A stretch of 64,000 nt of DNA from Edaphochlamys debaryana. Its lineage: Eukaryota; Chlorophyta; Chlorophyceae; Chlamydomonadales. Positions within the stretch are counted from its first letter, which is position 1. Every line of letters begins with the position of its first letter. This document shows positions 1 through 13,000 of this stretch, piece by piece. The translations under genes and the position numbers were made by a program. The stretch is taken from positions 682,001 through 746,000 of the forward strand of contig JAEHOE010000029.1 in NCBI GenBank assembly GCA_016858145.1, given 5' to 3'. The notes under the pieces were generated by a model, which made no database searches, had not been told where the DNA came from, and saw only the letters and a program-made list of their open reading frames with translations.

Positions 1-835
1 CTGGGCGCTGCCGCTGGGCGCTGCCGCTGGGCGCTGCCGCTGGGCGCTGCCGCTGGGCGCTGCCGCTGGGCGCCGTAGCTGGGCGCTGGGCGTTGCCGCT
101 GGGCGTTGTCGCTGGGCGTTGCCGCTGGGCGCCTGGGCGCTGCCGCCGGGCGTGGCTGCTGGGCGCTGCCGCCGGGCGTGGCTGCTGGGCGCTGTCGCCG
201 GGCGCTGCCGCTGGACCGTGAGCCTGGGCGCCCCCTGAGCGCAAGATGCCGGCCCTGGCCGCTCGGCGCTAGGCCCTGCGTGGGCGCTGCAGGTCGGCGC
301 TGCCTCTCGACGCTAGGCCCTGCGTGGGTGCTGCAGCTCGGCCCTGCCGCTGGGCGCCGTCGCCGGGCGCTGGGCGTTGCCGCTGGGCATTGCCGCTGGG
401 CGTTGCCGCTGGGCGCTGCTGCTGGGCGCTGCCGCCGGGCGTGGCTGCTGGGCGCTGTCGCCGGGCGCTGCCGCTGGACCGTGAGCCTGGGCGCCCCCTG
501 AGCGCAAGATGCCGGCCCTGGCCGCTCGGCGCTAGGCCCTGCGTGGGCGCTGCAGCTCGGAGCTGCCGCTGCCGTGGGCGCCGTAGCTGGGCGCTGGGCG
601 TTGCCGCTGGGCGTTGCCGCTGGGCGCGGCCGCTGGTCGCTAGGCCCTGCGTGGGCGCTGCAGCTCGGAGCTGCCGCTGGGCGCCGTTGCTGGGCGCTGG
701 GCGTTGCCGCTGGGCGCTGCCGCTGGGCGCGGCTGCTGGGCGCTGCCGCTGGGCGCTGCCGCCGGGCGAGGGCGCTGTCGCTGGGCGGTGCCGGTGCGCG
801 TTGAGCGCTGCCGCTGGGTGCTGGGCGCTGGGTGC
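1..835. repeat. GC-rich satellite-like tandem repeat with higher-order structure
   Basis: The stretch is built from degenerate copies of a 13-bp unit, CTGGGCGCTGCCG. The first few units are perfect. A longer segment of about 130 bp, recognisable by GGACCGTGAGCC followed by CGCAAGATGCCGG, occurs near 163-291 and again about 263 bp later near 426-554, so short units are nested in a higher-order repeat. All six frames stay open over long distances because the unit lacks stop codons; the resulting Arg/Ala/Gly-rich frames are not credible genes. The array runs off the left edge of the window. Confidence 0.9.
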
Positions 836-1791
836 GTCTGCCTGGCCGCTGCCGCTGGGAGGGCTCTGCTGGTGCACCGCCCCCGTCCTCTACCCGGCGG
901 TGCTGCCACTTGCACGCCGTCCGCGGCCTTCTCCCTTCTCGTGTCGCGATGCCAACCGCTGGGGCTCCACTTTCTACATGTTCTGTTGCTTCTTGCCTGC
1001 GCGAGGCCGTCGTCGCGCCGTTTTGCCGCTGCGTGGGCTTCGCGGCGTTGCTCGTAGCCTCTACGCATGGCGCCTTCGGCTGAGTTCTCGTCGTGGGGAC
1101 ATGTAGTGCATGTCCGCGCTCCTGCTATGCCTACGTCTCCTTGCCTCCGCGTATTGCTTTGTTTGTGGTGCGGTGCTCTTCGGGACTGCCTACGGTGTCG
1201 CGGTCGCGCTTGTCGGCGGTGCCTCCGATGCCGTGTGCCAGCGCGTTCTGGGTTCTTACATGCGCGCGTTGCGGCCGTGCTGTACCCGTCGCTCAAGTCG
1301 TTGCTTCTTCGGGGCATTCCGCTAGCTATCGGTCCTCGCGCCTCGCTCGCTCGGCTCGATGCAGGTTGGACGAGCACCGGCCCAGCGGGTCGTGGTCGAT
1401 CGGCGACTTTGGGGGCGCTTCTCCCTGCCCGATTGTTGAAGCCGATTATCTTCTCACGCGGCTGGGCTGGTCTGTTGGGCGCGGGAGGTCCGGGAGTCCC
1501 AAAGGTCGCACGGGCAGCAGTCTCGGGGTATCCTCCGCTCTAACTTCGCTCCGCTCCCGAACGCCCTAGCGCGGTCGGTGATCGATTCGCATCCGTTGAG
1601 CTACGGTGATCAACTTGGCGATGCTTGATGTCGCTGAATCAAAGTGGAATGCATGCAAGTGCACGAGGGCCCCCACGCATGCACCAACGAAGGAGGACGG
1701 GGCATGCGCCGGGTACAGCCGGCAGTGCCCGGCACCGGCACAGTGCGAAAGGGCAGCAGAGCAGGCAGCTGGCGGGGAGGGGGGGAATGAG

Positions 1792-2309
1792 GACATTAAC
1801 GATGCGAAGCGCTTGGGGGGCCGGGTGTCAAGGGGGGGATGGGGGCCTGGGGGGTCAAGGAGGGACGGGGGATCAAGGGAGGGGGGGGGGCCAAGCAGCG
1901 CATGCAGGCCTATTCATGTGGATGGGTACGTGGGTGCTCGTCGTGGGTACTCGTACCGGATGTCAAGAGACAGCGTCGTTCAGGGGCCCTCGGACCTCGG
2001 CTCCCCCAAACCACGAGGGCCAAGTGCGCACATGAACCACCGAGGGAACTGCGCAGCAGCCTCGGCTTGCCCCCTTGTGGGGACTGGGGGGCGAGGTGTT
2101 GGGTAGGGCGGGCCGCGGGCGGGCTCGGTGGGCCACAGGTCAAGCCAACCACCCCAAGTGTGGTGTCCGGTATGCACTCCCGAAAGCCACCCGACGCCAC
2201 CCACTGCTGCTGTGGGGCCGCTGCTAGGCACACGCTAGGCAGGTAATGGGGTTAATGGGGTTAATGGGGTTAATGGGGGTGGAAGACATCAACGAAGCGA
2301 AGCGCTTGG
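1792..2309. repeat. 25-bp imperfect direct repeat pair (1792-1816 and 2285-2309)
   Basis: Two 25-bp segments beginning GACAT and ending GCGAAGCGCTTGG match at 23 of 25 positions. The right copy directly follows a small 9-bp tandem repeat. They may be ends or internal parts of an old dispersed element. Confidence 0.6.
2243..2279. repeat. 9-bp tandem repeat (TAATGGGGT, four units)
   Basis: Four consecutive near-perfect copies of TAATGGGGT are read directly. No gene overlaps them. Confidence 0.9.
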
Positions 2310-2861
2310 CAGTGGCGTGGGCCGTGGGGCGTGTTCCGCAGACTACGCAGGTCATAGGGGTGGACTTGAGGATGAATCGGCAGGCTTCAACGTTCAAGGG
2401 GCATGCAAGTCCTTGCTCATCGAGGGCCACCGCGGGGGCGGCAGAGCCGCTCCCCCGCGCTCGCCCGACAGTCGTGCCGCTCATGCTCAGGACTTAGCGG
2501 CTCGTTTGAGTTGGATTTGCGCCGTTTAACATCGTCATGCTGAGGGGCCTGCGCGGGACCCCGACACTGACAGCTGGCGTGACCCGCTGGGCACGGTCAG
2601 GGGGTTGAGGAGCCGCATAGAGGGGCACGGAGGACGGCGGATGTGAGCGCCCGCGGGGCGGGGCGGGGCGCCGAGGGGGGCCTGGGTTTGAAGCAAAGTA
2701 GTTGTGCAGCGAGGGCACGCTGGGGAGCCACGGCAGGAGGGGGGCGGCGGGCACCATGCACCCCCATGCACGTTGCACGTTGCATTGAACCACATGCACC
2801 GTGCAATGGTGCAAACTTTGGCTGCCACCTCCCATCGACGCTGCCCAGATGCTCAAGGACG

Positions 2862-3581
2862 GGCAGGAGCATAATCCCTCACAGCTGCCACACATAATCC
2901 CACACAGCTCGACAAGAGGAGCCCAGATCCGCTTTCAACGAGGTTTGAGCTCTCAAAGTTGGGGGCCGGGAGGGGGGGGGGAGGGGGGTCCCGAACTTTT
3001 GTACGGCTCCCGTCTGAACTTTTGTCATAGCGGTCTGACGCAGCCAAGGGCCCTTTCCTTGCTTGAAAGCGTGGTATCAAGCAGAGGCTGAACCGTGGGT
3101 GTGCCTGAGCACCACAGGCCATAGGGATGGTGGTCGAAGGGTGGCTGCGGGTGCCACATGTCGGCATGTCCGCGCGTGGGGCACGTCACGACCGGCACGC
3201 CACCGCTAATAGGCGTCCGGGTGTACCATTATGACCGTAGCTCGTCATACAGGAGGCCTAGGGCATGAACAGCGCGGATGCAAGGTTCCGGAGAGTGGTC
3301 CATGGACGCGGGGATGGTCAATTGACAGGACCCAAGCCTCATCGACCTTCCGGTTCACGCGCAAGGCAGTAGCGCACACGAAGCGCAGCCTATTGGCACA
3401 ATCGTCGAGGGAAATGGGTTACATTATGGCCGTGTACGGCAGTGTGTGCAGTGTACGGCAAGGGGGTGGGGTGGGGGGGTCGGGGGGGGTCGGAACTTTT
3501 GTGGGGTGGTGTATGGAACTAATGTTTCTACCCCCCCCCCCCCCCTGGACAGGCAGGAGCATAATCCCTCACAGCTGCCAC
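2862..3581. repeat. 30-bp perfect direct repeat pair (2862-2891 and 3552-3581)
   Basis: The same 30 bp, starting GGCAGGAGCATAATCC and ending AGCTGCCAC, occur at both positions. Both lie near a GGAACTTTTGT or CGAACTTTTGT motif, but on opposite sides of it. This suggests two fragments of one dispersed element. Confidence 0.75.
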
Positions 3582-3937
3582 CCCCCAACGACGCTCCTCT
3601 GCGCAGATGCTCTGTCGGCTGTCTCGAGCCCTCCAGCCCCGGCCCCACCTCCAGCTCCAGCCCCTGCCCAGCTCCGTGCGCCTCTTGATCCGGCTGCCTC
3701 CTGCCTTCCTCTCCTCCCCCCGCAACCGGCACGCCCTCGTCTAGCACTCCTGAACAAGTCACGTTGCCAAGGGCCAAGGGGGCTCTGAAACATTTGCTCG
3801 TGCAGGACACGTCAGAGGTCGGGCCGAGCCCGATCGGCATGGAATCCGGCCGCCGGGACCTTTTGACCCACGGGCAAGCCCTTGTTCTCCAAACGCGCTC
3901 ACCTTCGCTCGTCACCTCACCTTACAGCCATTGCCAC

Positions 3938-3948
3938 CAATATATATC
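3938..3948 (+). promoter_or_regulatory. TATA-like element upstream of limit dextrinase
   Basis: An AT-rich AATATATATCG stands out in GC-rich DNA about 110 bp before the proposed ATG at 4055. It is the only good TATA match close upstream. The transcription start cannot be fixed from sequence. Confidence 0.5.
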
Positions 3949-4054
3949 GCTGTGCACATCGCAACCTTCAGAACTCGTCACAAACGCACAAGCCCAATCG
4001 AATTTGCCTTCCCGCAGCTCCGTAGCTGCAAGCCTCGGGCGTTGAGCGGACCCA

Positions 4055-7000
4055 ATGCTCTCATCTTCCAGCCGCGGAAGCCTACAGCGGCGGTCAGGCT
4101 GCGCCGCCCAGGCACGCTCGTCGGGCCGGCCACTGTTTGTTTCACATCCTCATTGCCCCAGCTTCCTGGCGTCCTCGGGCGACCCATGCGAGGGGCGCAT
4201 GCTGAGCACCGGCTCTCCAGCTCCTAGCTCTCCATTCGGCACGCCGCGTGGCGTAGCTGCCCAGGCTGGCGCGCAGTCCCCATACTCGGCGCCATCCGCC
4301 GCGCCCTCGGTTCTGCGCGTCCACTACATCCGCAAGGACCACAACTACAAGGTGCGGAGGCAATACGCGACGGGCTATGTTGCTAAGAGGGGGGCACGCG
4401 CGCAGGGGCCAGGCGCAAGGGGCAAGGCCTGCTAGAGGCTGGGTTGGCCCGTTCCGGCCGCGGGTGCTGGAGGCAGGGGAAGGGGACGAAGGCTGGGAGC
4501 GGGCCCCGCATTGTGACCGAAAGGCTGGTGGAAGCAGGTCCCCGTTGAGACGGTGTGTTTGGTGGCTGTGGGCGTGTGTCTGTGTATGGGTTGCATGGGA
4601 GGGGGACACGCTGGTGCAAAGCTATGCCTACGTCCGGTCACAACCCCGGCCCAACTTAGCCCATCCCTGACTGTGCCCCCCCGGCCCCGGCCTCTGCGAG
4701 AGGGCTTCGCCCGCACTGCGAGCTGGGCCATGGCTTCAGGTCTGCCTCGAGACTACACCGCCTGCCCCCCTTGCCCGCGCCCCCACCCCCCCATCCTCAC
4801 TCCAACCCCCCAGGGCTGGGGCCTGCACGTGTGGGGCGACACGCCCAGTGGCACGCAATGGCAGCAGCCGCTCAAGCCCACGCGGTGCGTTGGCTGGCGG
4901 TTGGTGGTTGGCGGTTGGGGCCTTTGCCTCACCGCCGATGAGGCTATTGGCCCTACAAGACATGGATACGAGTCCGCCCATCTCCCTGCGCGACTAGCCC
5001 TTGCCCTCGCCCTCGCCCACTTGCCCTCGCCCCCTACCGCTCTGTTCCCCTCGACAGGGTGACCGCTGAGGGCCTCACCTGGGACCTCCCCCTGCGGCCG
5101 GGGGCGCGGCGCGTGGGAGCTCTGGTGCACAAGGGCGAGCAGAAGGCGGCCAGTGAGTCCCTGGGGGGGGTGGGGGTGGAGCAGGAGGGTGATCGCTTGG
5201 ACGAACTGGAAACAGAAGAGAGATAGAGAAGGTACGGCGGTGGCCAGCGAGCCCGAGGGAGCAGGAGGGAGAAGGGTGGCCGAGAAGAGGTGGGAGGCAA
5301 GAGCGAGCAGAAGGCGGCCAGTGAGTGCGGATGGAGGGGATTGCAGAGGACGAAACAGGGAAGGAGCGAGGGGGGGGGGCACGAGGGCAGTGGGCAAGAG
5401 GGCGAGCAGGAGGCAGCCAGTGAGTCCCGGGGGGGAGGGAGGGGGACAGAGGTGGAGGAAAGGAGGGGGGACGAGAGGCGGGGAGAAAGGGGGGCAGAGG
5501 GGTGTTGGGGGTTGGGCCGGGAGAAAACCAAGAGCCACATGCGAAGGGCAAGAGTCGCTACAGGCCAATACCTCTACCCTCCAGGGCAGGGTGAGCTGCC
5601 CCCTGCTGCTCCACATCCTCACCGCCCCTCCCCCACCCCTGCCCCTACCCCCTACCTCAGGCGGGGAGTTCGCTGTGGCGGCCTCGGCCTCCGCACGTGA
5701 GGGATCCGGCGATGGCCCTGTCGTACAGGTGAGCGGGGGTCACGTGAGATTGACTAAAAATCCCTGTGAATCCTGTTGCCTCCATGCCTGCACGCCTGCC
5801 TTCTCGACAGGACGCCCGGCTGGTGGGGCCGGAGCAGGCCCCCCCCACGGCCTGCCCTCCCCTTCTCTCCTCGCCCTCTCCCTCTTCCCCCTTACACTCC
5901 TCCCCTTCCCTCCCCTACCCCCCACCCCCCTGTCAGGACGCCTGGCTGGTGGGTCTGGAGCAGGCCGCCTTCTACTCCCAGCCCGACCTGTCGCGAGTGG
6001 CGGCGGGGTCGGTCAACAAGCAGGCCGCGCACTGGTGAGGCGGCGGTTGGCGGTTGGCAGTTGACGGTTGGTGGTTGGGGACTGGTAGCCAAGTCGGTTG
6101 CGGCTGCAGGCCATGGCTTGGCCCGGGCAGGGCCGTTACGGGCCACCTGGTCACCCCGCTTTGTAACGGGCGGGGGAGGCCCCCCCCCCATCTTAGCATC
6201 CCCCCCCAAACACCCCCCCCCCCCACAACCGGTTTATCACCGCGCCCACGATTCCCAGGCTCATGCGAGCAGCCCTTCACACCCCCCACAACCGCCCCCC
6301 TCCCCTCCCCCCAGGGTTGCTCCTGACATGCTGGTGTGGCGCCAGGCCCCCGAGGACGCTGCCGGGCCCCGCCGCTTCCGCCTCCACTTCCACTCCAAGG
6401 CGCACATGCACATTGACGGTGGGGCCCGGGGGGGTTTGGGGAGGGGATGAAGGGGCGTGTGTGTATTGGGACGTGCACGTGCACGTGACCGTGGCACTTC
6501 CACTCCAAGGCGCACATGCACATTGACGGTGGGGGCCGGGGGGGGTTTGGGGAGGGGAGGAAGGGGCGTGTGTGTATTGGGACGTGCACGTGCACGTGAC
6601 CGTGGCACTTCCACTCCAAGGCGCACATGCACATCGACGGTGGGGGGCTGGCGGGGTTTGAGGAGGGGAGGAAGGGCCGTGTGTGTATTGGGACGTGCAC
6701 GTGCACGTGCACATCGACGGTGGGGGGCTGGCGGGGTTTGGGGAGGGGAGGAAGGGGCGTGTGTGTATTGGGACGTGCACGTGCACGTGACCGTGGCACT
6801 TCCACTTCAAGGCGCACATGCACATCGACGGTGGGGGCGGGGGGGCTGGGGGGTGGGGGCGTGCACGTGCGTGTGACACTCCGACTCCCAAGACCCAAAT
6901 GCAGATCGACGTTGGGGCGCCAGCCTGCACTGCTAGCATGGATACCCCGTGCCCTCGTCCCTTTGCCCCTCCCTCTCATTCTCCCCTCTTCTGTCCCCTC

Positions 7001-10000
7001 CCCCCCCTCAACCCCACCCCGTTCCGCCGTGCCCTCTCCTCCGTGGTGGTTTCTTCGATATGCCCAGGTGAGTCCGGGACGAGGCGGGTCTCGTTTCGGG
7101 GGATAATGTTATGTGCCTTTCGGGTGGTGGTGTGCGGCGCGTTGCACTTGCATGCCCAAAGCACCCCAGCGACCTGCCGGTCTGTTACCTGCGACTATAT
7201 AGTGCTTCGGGATAGCGTTCAGCCGCCGCTGCCTACGCCACTTTCAGCTCCAGCCTCAGCGCACGCCTCTTCCACGGACACCCGAACCTATCATGGACAC
7301 TGTGGCGGTATGTACCTTCTCCGGCAATCCCACTAACGATTCGATGCTCTCCCGCTTATCAGCTTCAAACCCCCCCCCCTCCACCCCACCATCCCTCCCC
7401 CCCCCCAGGCGGCGGCGTGCAGGGGGCCGAGGCCAGCTACGAGCTGACCGCCCAGACCGGACCCACCCCCGCATCCGTCATCAAGCGCTTCCCGCACCTG
7501 TACGGCACCACAGCGCTTGTCGTACCGCCCGAGGTACGGTAATTTTCAGCGTAGCAATTGATCTTGGCCACCAACACACGCGCTCAACATCCCCCGTCCC
7601 AAATCCCTTCAACCGCCCCCCCTTTCCCCCCTTTCCCCCCTAGGCCGTCCAGAGGGCTGCCGAGCTGGTCCGGGGGCAGCTGCTGGTGTCAGTGTGCGAC
7701 GCGGGGGGGACCGCCCTGGACGGCACGGGGGTGCAGGTGGGGTGGGGTGGGGTGGAGTGGGCGTGAAGGGTTCAAGGGGGCACGGGAGAATTGGAAGGAT
7801 TGGGGCGAGCGGGGCATTGCGTGGAGGGCTGACAGGGAGGCAGGGTAGCACTGGTGAAGGCGAGGAAGCGAGCGGGGAAGGGCCAAGGGGTTCAGGGGAG
7901 AGTGGAAGGGCAGGGGGGATGACTGAAGGCCGGCGGCAGGCTGGGACCCTCACACACCTCATCGCACCACCGGCCCCTTGTACGACAGATCCAGGGCCTG
8001 CTGGATGAGATCCTGACGTACGACGGGCCGCTGGGGGACCACCCCGACGCGGCCACCGGGGGCCACGCCATTACACGTGCGTCTGGGTCTGGGTCCTGTC
8101 AGGGGGGAGGGAGGATGGGTCTGGGTGCTGTAAGGGGGGGGGGGAGGAAGGAGAGGGAGAGGGGGAACAAGGGGGGAAGGGAAGCGGGTGCTTGGGCCAT
8201 CCGTTTGCCGTCTTGCTGTCCTGAGGTACGGCGGCAGTACAGCCTCAAGCGCTCCGCATCGATCTGATCTGACCTTGCCGTACTGCCGTACGTCTGTGTT
8301 CGTGCAGTGTGGGCGCCCACCGCCACGGACGTCAAGCTGCTGCACTACAGGGCGGCGAGGGGCGGGGAGCCCGAGGTGGGCCCGGGGTTAAGATCTTAAG
8401 AAGCATGGACGTGTCAAGTGGCCTGGGCAGCACGGCTGGAGGCCTGAGTGTGGCCAGCTGAGGCAGCAGCCTGGGTAGGGAGCGGCCTGCCATGCCCTCA
8501 CCACCCTCCCCCCTCCCACTCTTACAAACTTCAACCCTCCACCCTTGCCCCCCCCACCACCACCCCAACCCCCCCACCCCCCCACCCCCCCAACCCCAAC
8601 CCCACTCCCTCCGGCAATCCCACTAACGATTTGATGCTCTCCCGCTTATCAGCTCCAAACAACCCCACTCCCCCCCCCTCAGGTCCTGGACATGGCCCGC
8701 GGCCCCGGCGGCTCATGGTCCCACCCCCGCCCCGCCTCCTGGCTTTGGTCGTACTACACGTACCGCGTAACCACGTACTGCCCCTGGACGGTGCGGTTCG
8801 AGGTACGTGCGTTCGTACGGCCGGACGGTTACAGTACGGCAGCATGACACCGCTGATAGATAGGCTTCAGTTGGTTGGACATTCGTGATCGCATGCCATG
8901 TCGAGTTGAGACCGGTGTGCCGATCACCCGGAGCACATTCAGCCTGCGGCCCCACCCCACACCCGGGGACCGGCACCGCCCCTGCCCCTGCCCCTCTCCA
9001 CCCTGCCCCAGCCCTGTCCCCACCCCCACACCCCCACCTCCACCAGCCCTGCATACCGCCTGTCCCTGCCCCAACCCTGCCCCGAGCCCCCCTCCTCTGC
9101 CCCAGCCTTGTCCCCAACACACACACGCCCCGCCCCAACCCCCTCCACCCCCCTATCAGCTTCAAACACCCCCTCCACCCCCCCCAGACGCTCGAGGTGG
9201 CCGACCCCTACAGCCGGGGCCTGGCCGCCGATGGGGCGCGGTCCCAGATCGTGGATCTCACCCACCCCGACACCATGGTGAGGGGGGTAGGGGTTTACCA
9301 GCCGTGAGTGGGGGGGCGGCCTACCGGTACCCGCCATAAGGGGAACGTTCTCTGGCGCCCGCGTCCTCCCACCCACCCAACAAACACTCCCTCGGCCCCT
9401 CCCACCCACCCCCCACAGCCCGACGGCTGGCGCGAGCACGTGCCTCCCCCCCTGGCCCAGTGGACCGACATCTCCGTGTACGAGATGCACGTGCGCGACT
9501 TCAGGTGCGGGTGTAGGGCAGGCGGTGTACGGCAGCGCTGTACGGCTGTACGGCCATGGGGGCGCGACAGCAGCTGCTGCGCCCGCCCTCGGCCCGCCTG
9601 GGGCCACGGCCTGCCTTCCCCTTGGGTCCAGGGGGCAGTACAGAAGGGGGGGGAGGCAGGATCCATCTGGTGGTTGCCGTACAGGTGTGACTCATCCGTC
9701 TCCTGCCCTCGCGCGAAAGGGAAGCTTGGGGGCTGGCTCCCTAGCCGAGTCCCCCGGCTTCTGCCGCCCCTTGCCCACCTGCCTTGCAAGTTTCAACCCC
9801 GCGCTTCCCGCTTTCCTCCCCCCCTCAACCCCCCCCGCCCTTCCCCTCAGCATCGCCGACCCTGAGGTCCCCCAACAGCTGCGGGGCAAGTACCTGGCCT
9901 TCAGCCCCGACAGCATCCGCGCGCTCGGCAGCGGATCCGGATCTGGATCTGGATCTGACCTGCCGTCCGCGGGCCTGCGGCACCTGGCCGCCCTCCGCGC

Positions 10001-13000
10001 CGCCGGGCTCAACCACCTGCATCTGCTGCCCACGTACGACTTTGGATCCGTGCCGGAGCGGGAGGAGGAGCAGCGGAGGGTGACGGTGAGTACGGCAAGA
10101 ACCGTGTGGTGCGGGGATCTGGGATCTGGGTGGGATTCGGCCTTTGCAGCTGTACCCGTACCCAAGTGGGAGGAGGAGCGGCAGGGGGTGGCGGTGTAAG
10201 GAGGTTGTTGAAACACTGCTGGGGAGTGGGCGGAGGGTATGCATGCTGTGTTTAGATATAGGTATTGGACGAAGACAGGAAGGCTGCGGCGGTGCAGTTC
10301 AAGCGAGACGAGGTGCGAAGGCTGCGTTTGATTCCAGGGAACCCGAGCAGCACCCGACTCCGCAGGGTCATGACCATTCCAACGTGTTTCATGCATGATC
10401 CTCCATCTCTCACATTCGCTCCGCTTTCCCTCTGCACCCGCTTTCCCCCCCCCCTCCATTCTACCCCCTGTCAGGAGGACCTGTCTGTCTACCCCTCGGA
10501 CTCACCCCAGCAGCAGGCAAGCACGCAGCGGCGCGGGGGGAGGGGCGGAGGGGGCTGCTGGATAAGGGCTTCGCGGGAAGGCCCGGCCAGACGCGTGCCC
10601 TGGGATGCAGCCCAGCACAGCCCGCTTTACCCCTTGCTCCGACCAAAGCCCCTTGCTCCGACCGCAAGCCCTGACACCTCCTGCTCCCCCTCCCCCCCCC
10701 CCCCGGCCTCCGTGTGTTTGCCTCTTCCCTCTCCCCTGACCCCCTGACCCCCTCCCCTGATCCCCCCCCCTGATCCCTAACCCTCCCCCCCCCAGGCCTC
10801 CGTCCTGGCGGTGGCCGACAACGACGGATTCAACTGGGGGTACGACCCGGTGCATTACGGGGTGCCCGAGGGGAGCTACGCAACGGACCCGGACGGCATC
10901 GCGCGGTATGGGGTGGGGGAGGGAGGGAGGAGGGCAGGCAGGGGGGAGGGGGTGTTTTTGATGGCCGGGTGGCGCTGCTGCGGAAGATCTCAGCCAAATC
11001 AATTCCTGGATCCCTGCATCCCGGAGCCGCTGGTCTGCTCCGCCGAGATCCATCTCCCCTTGTCCCGCGCTCTTGCTCACCACCGCCTCCGCCTTCGTTA
11101 CCCGTCCCCTTTCCTGGATCCTGGATCTCTCTTACCCCGCCCTCGCCCCCCCTTCCTGGATCCTGGAACCTGTCTGCTGCCCCTGGATCCAGGATCCGCG
11201 AGTACCGCGAGATGGTGCAGGCGCTGCACGGGCAGGGCTGGCGGGTGGTGTGCGATGTGGTGTACAATCACACCTTCGCCAGCGGGCCCTTCAGCAAGTG
11301 GGTGCGGATCGTTGGGGGGGGACGGGTTGGGGGGGTGCGCCTCAGGGAGGGGGCGGATCATAGGGGAGAGGGGTTCTGGGGTTGGGGGGTAAGAGTCAGT
11401 GCGGGCCCTTCAGCAAGTGGGTTTGCATCGGAGGGGGGGGGGGATCGCCTACCTTATTGGGTCATCGGGGAAAGGGTTGGGGTTGGGGGATAGGAGAAGT
11501 CAGGGGTTGCCCTTCAACAAGGGTTCTGCTTCGGCAAGGGTTTTGCGAGGCTAGGGTTGGGTTTCGGGTTGCGAAGAGGGTGACAGCGGAAGCGATGGTC
11601 GTGTGGAGGCCTCGACACGTCCATTCTCACCCTCCGCCCCTCGCACTCCCGTCCACCCCTCCCGCCCTCGTAATTCCCCCCCTTAGGTACTCGGTGCACG
11701 ACAAGATCGTACCGGGGTACTACCACCGCCGGCACGAGGTGGGGGGGGGAGGGGAGGGGAGGGGAGGGGAGGGGGAGGGGAGGGGAGGGGAGGGGAGGGG
11801 GAGGGGAGGGGGAGGGGAGGGGAGGGGCACGGGGCAGCGTCACAGGGCAGCGCTGCAGAAGGGCGGGGCCTTGGGTCATCAAACCTCCGTATCCCTGCCA
11901 CCCCCTGAACCCACCCCTTCCCTCCTTCCCCCCCTCTCCCCCCCCCCCCCCCCCCCCCCCCCCCCCACCCCCCGCTGCAGGATGGCGCCATCTGCGACTC
12001 GACCTGCTGCAACAACACCGCCACGGGTGCGTGTACGGCAATGTTGTACGACATTTAAACAGTTTGTTGCAGTCGTACAACGGGCCTCCAGCAGGCTCCA
12101 GCAGGCGGGGTTGGGTTCCGTCCGACATCTGGGCATCATCGCTCCCGAGAGTGCTAACCGAACGCGCCACCTCCCGATCTCCCCACACAGAGAACGTCAT
12201 GTGCGAGCGGTTGGTGGTTGATGACATCACGCACTGGGCCAAGAACTACAAGATCGACGGATTCAGGTATGTACGGCAGCTGGGCTGATCTGGATCCACG
12301 CTAGTATTTACCGCCGGCACCAGTGCGTGGCGACCCATATCAACCCGTTTTGAGGCGGATAGTTTGCATGATTCTACTCGTGTCGTACACCGTACACGCG
12401 CATGAATCTGATTGCCGTACAGGTTCGACATCATGGGCCACCTGATGCTGACCACGCTTAACAAGATGCGCTCATCGCTGGACGCCCTCACGCCGGAGAA
12501 GGTGGGGGGAGGGGGGGGGGCGATCAGAAGAAGGGGGAGAGAGGGTTGAAAGGGGCTGGGCGCGAGGGGAGGACCGGGAAGGTGGGGGAAGGTGGACGGA
12601 TGGACTGGCGAAGGAGATGGGCGGGCGGGTGGGTCCCCCTTCCATCCCCTCTCCTCCCAACCCCCTCACCTCCCCCCCCTCCCCCCCCTGTCAGGACGAC
12701 AACGTCCGCGGCTCCTCCGTCTACATCTACGGCGAGGCCTGGGACTTCGGGGAGGTGGCGGGCAACCAGCGGGGGCGCAACGCGGCGCAGATGAACCTGG
12801 CGGGTGAGGGGAGGGGCAGGGGGTGGGCAGGGAGGGGGGCAGGGGGGTGGGCAGGGGGGGGGCAGGGAGGGGGGCGAGGGACGGGAAGAGGGGCAGGGAG
12901 CAGCCCTCAGCACCCGTCGGCTAGGCTAGCACCCGTCTGCTGTGTTGCTGCTCGGTGCTCCGTGGGTGCCGCTCAAACCATGTCACTTCCCACCGCTCAC

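Larger units (their letters stand above)
836..4054. other. Intergenic region, no gene recognised
   Basis: I see no exon chain or recognisable protein on either strand between the satellite and the debranching-enzyme gene. Open frames here are low-complexity products of high GC. The stretch contains short dispersed direct repeats (listed separately), G-rich runs around 1830-1890 and 2960-2990, and the TATA-like element of the downstream gene. A unit such as an unrecognised degenerate transposon cannot be excluded at 880-1560, where base composition is less repetitive. Confidence 0.6.

Noticed and set aside
106..1377. Arg/Ala/Gly-rich long frames on both strands
   Set aside because: Products of the 13-bp satellite, which contains no stop codon.
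5805..5850. Possible extra limit dextrinase exon ([10 protein letters not shown])
   Set aside because: It copies the start of the real exon at 5937 but degenerates into a C run and has no usable donor in frame.
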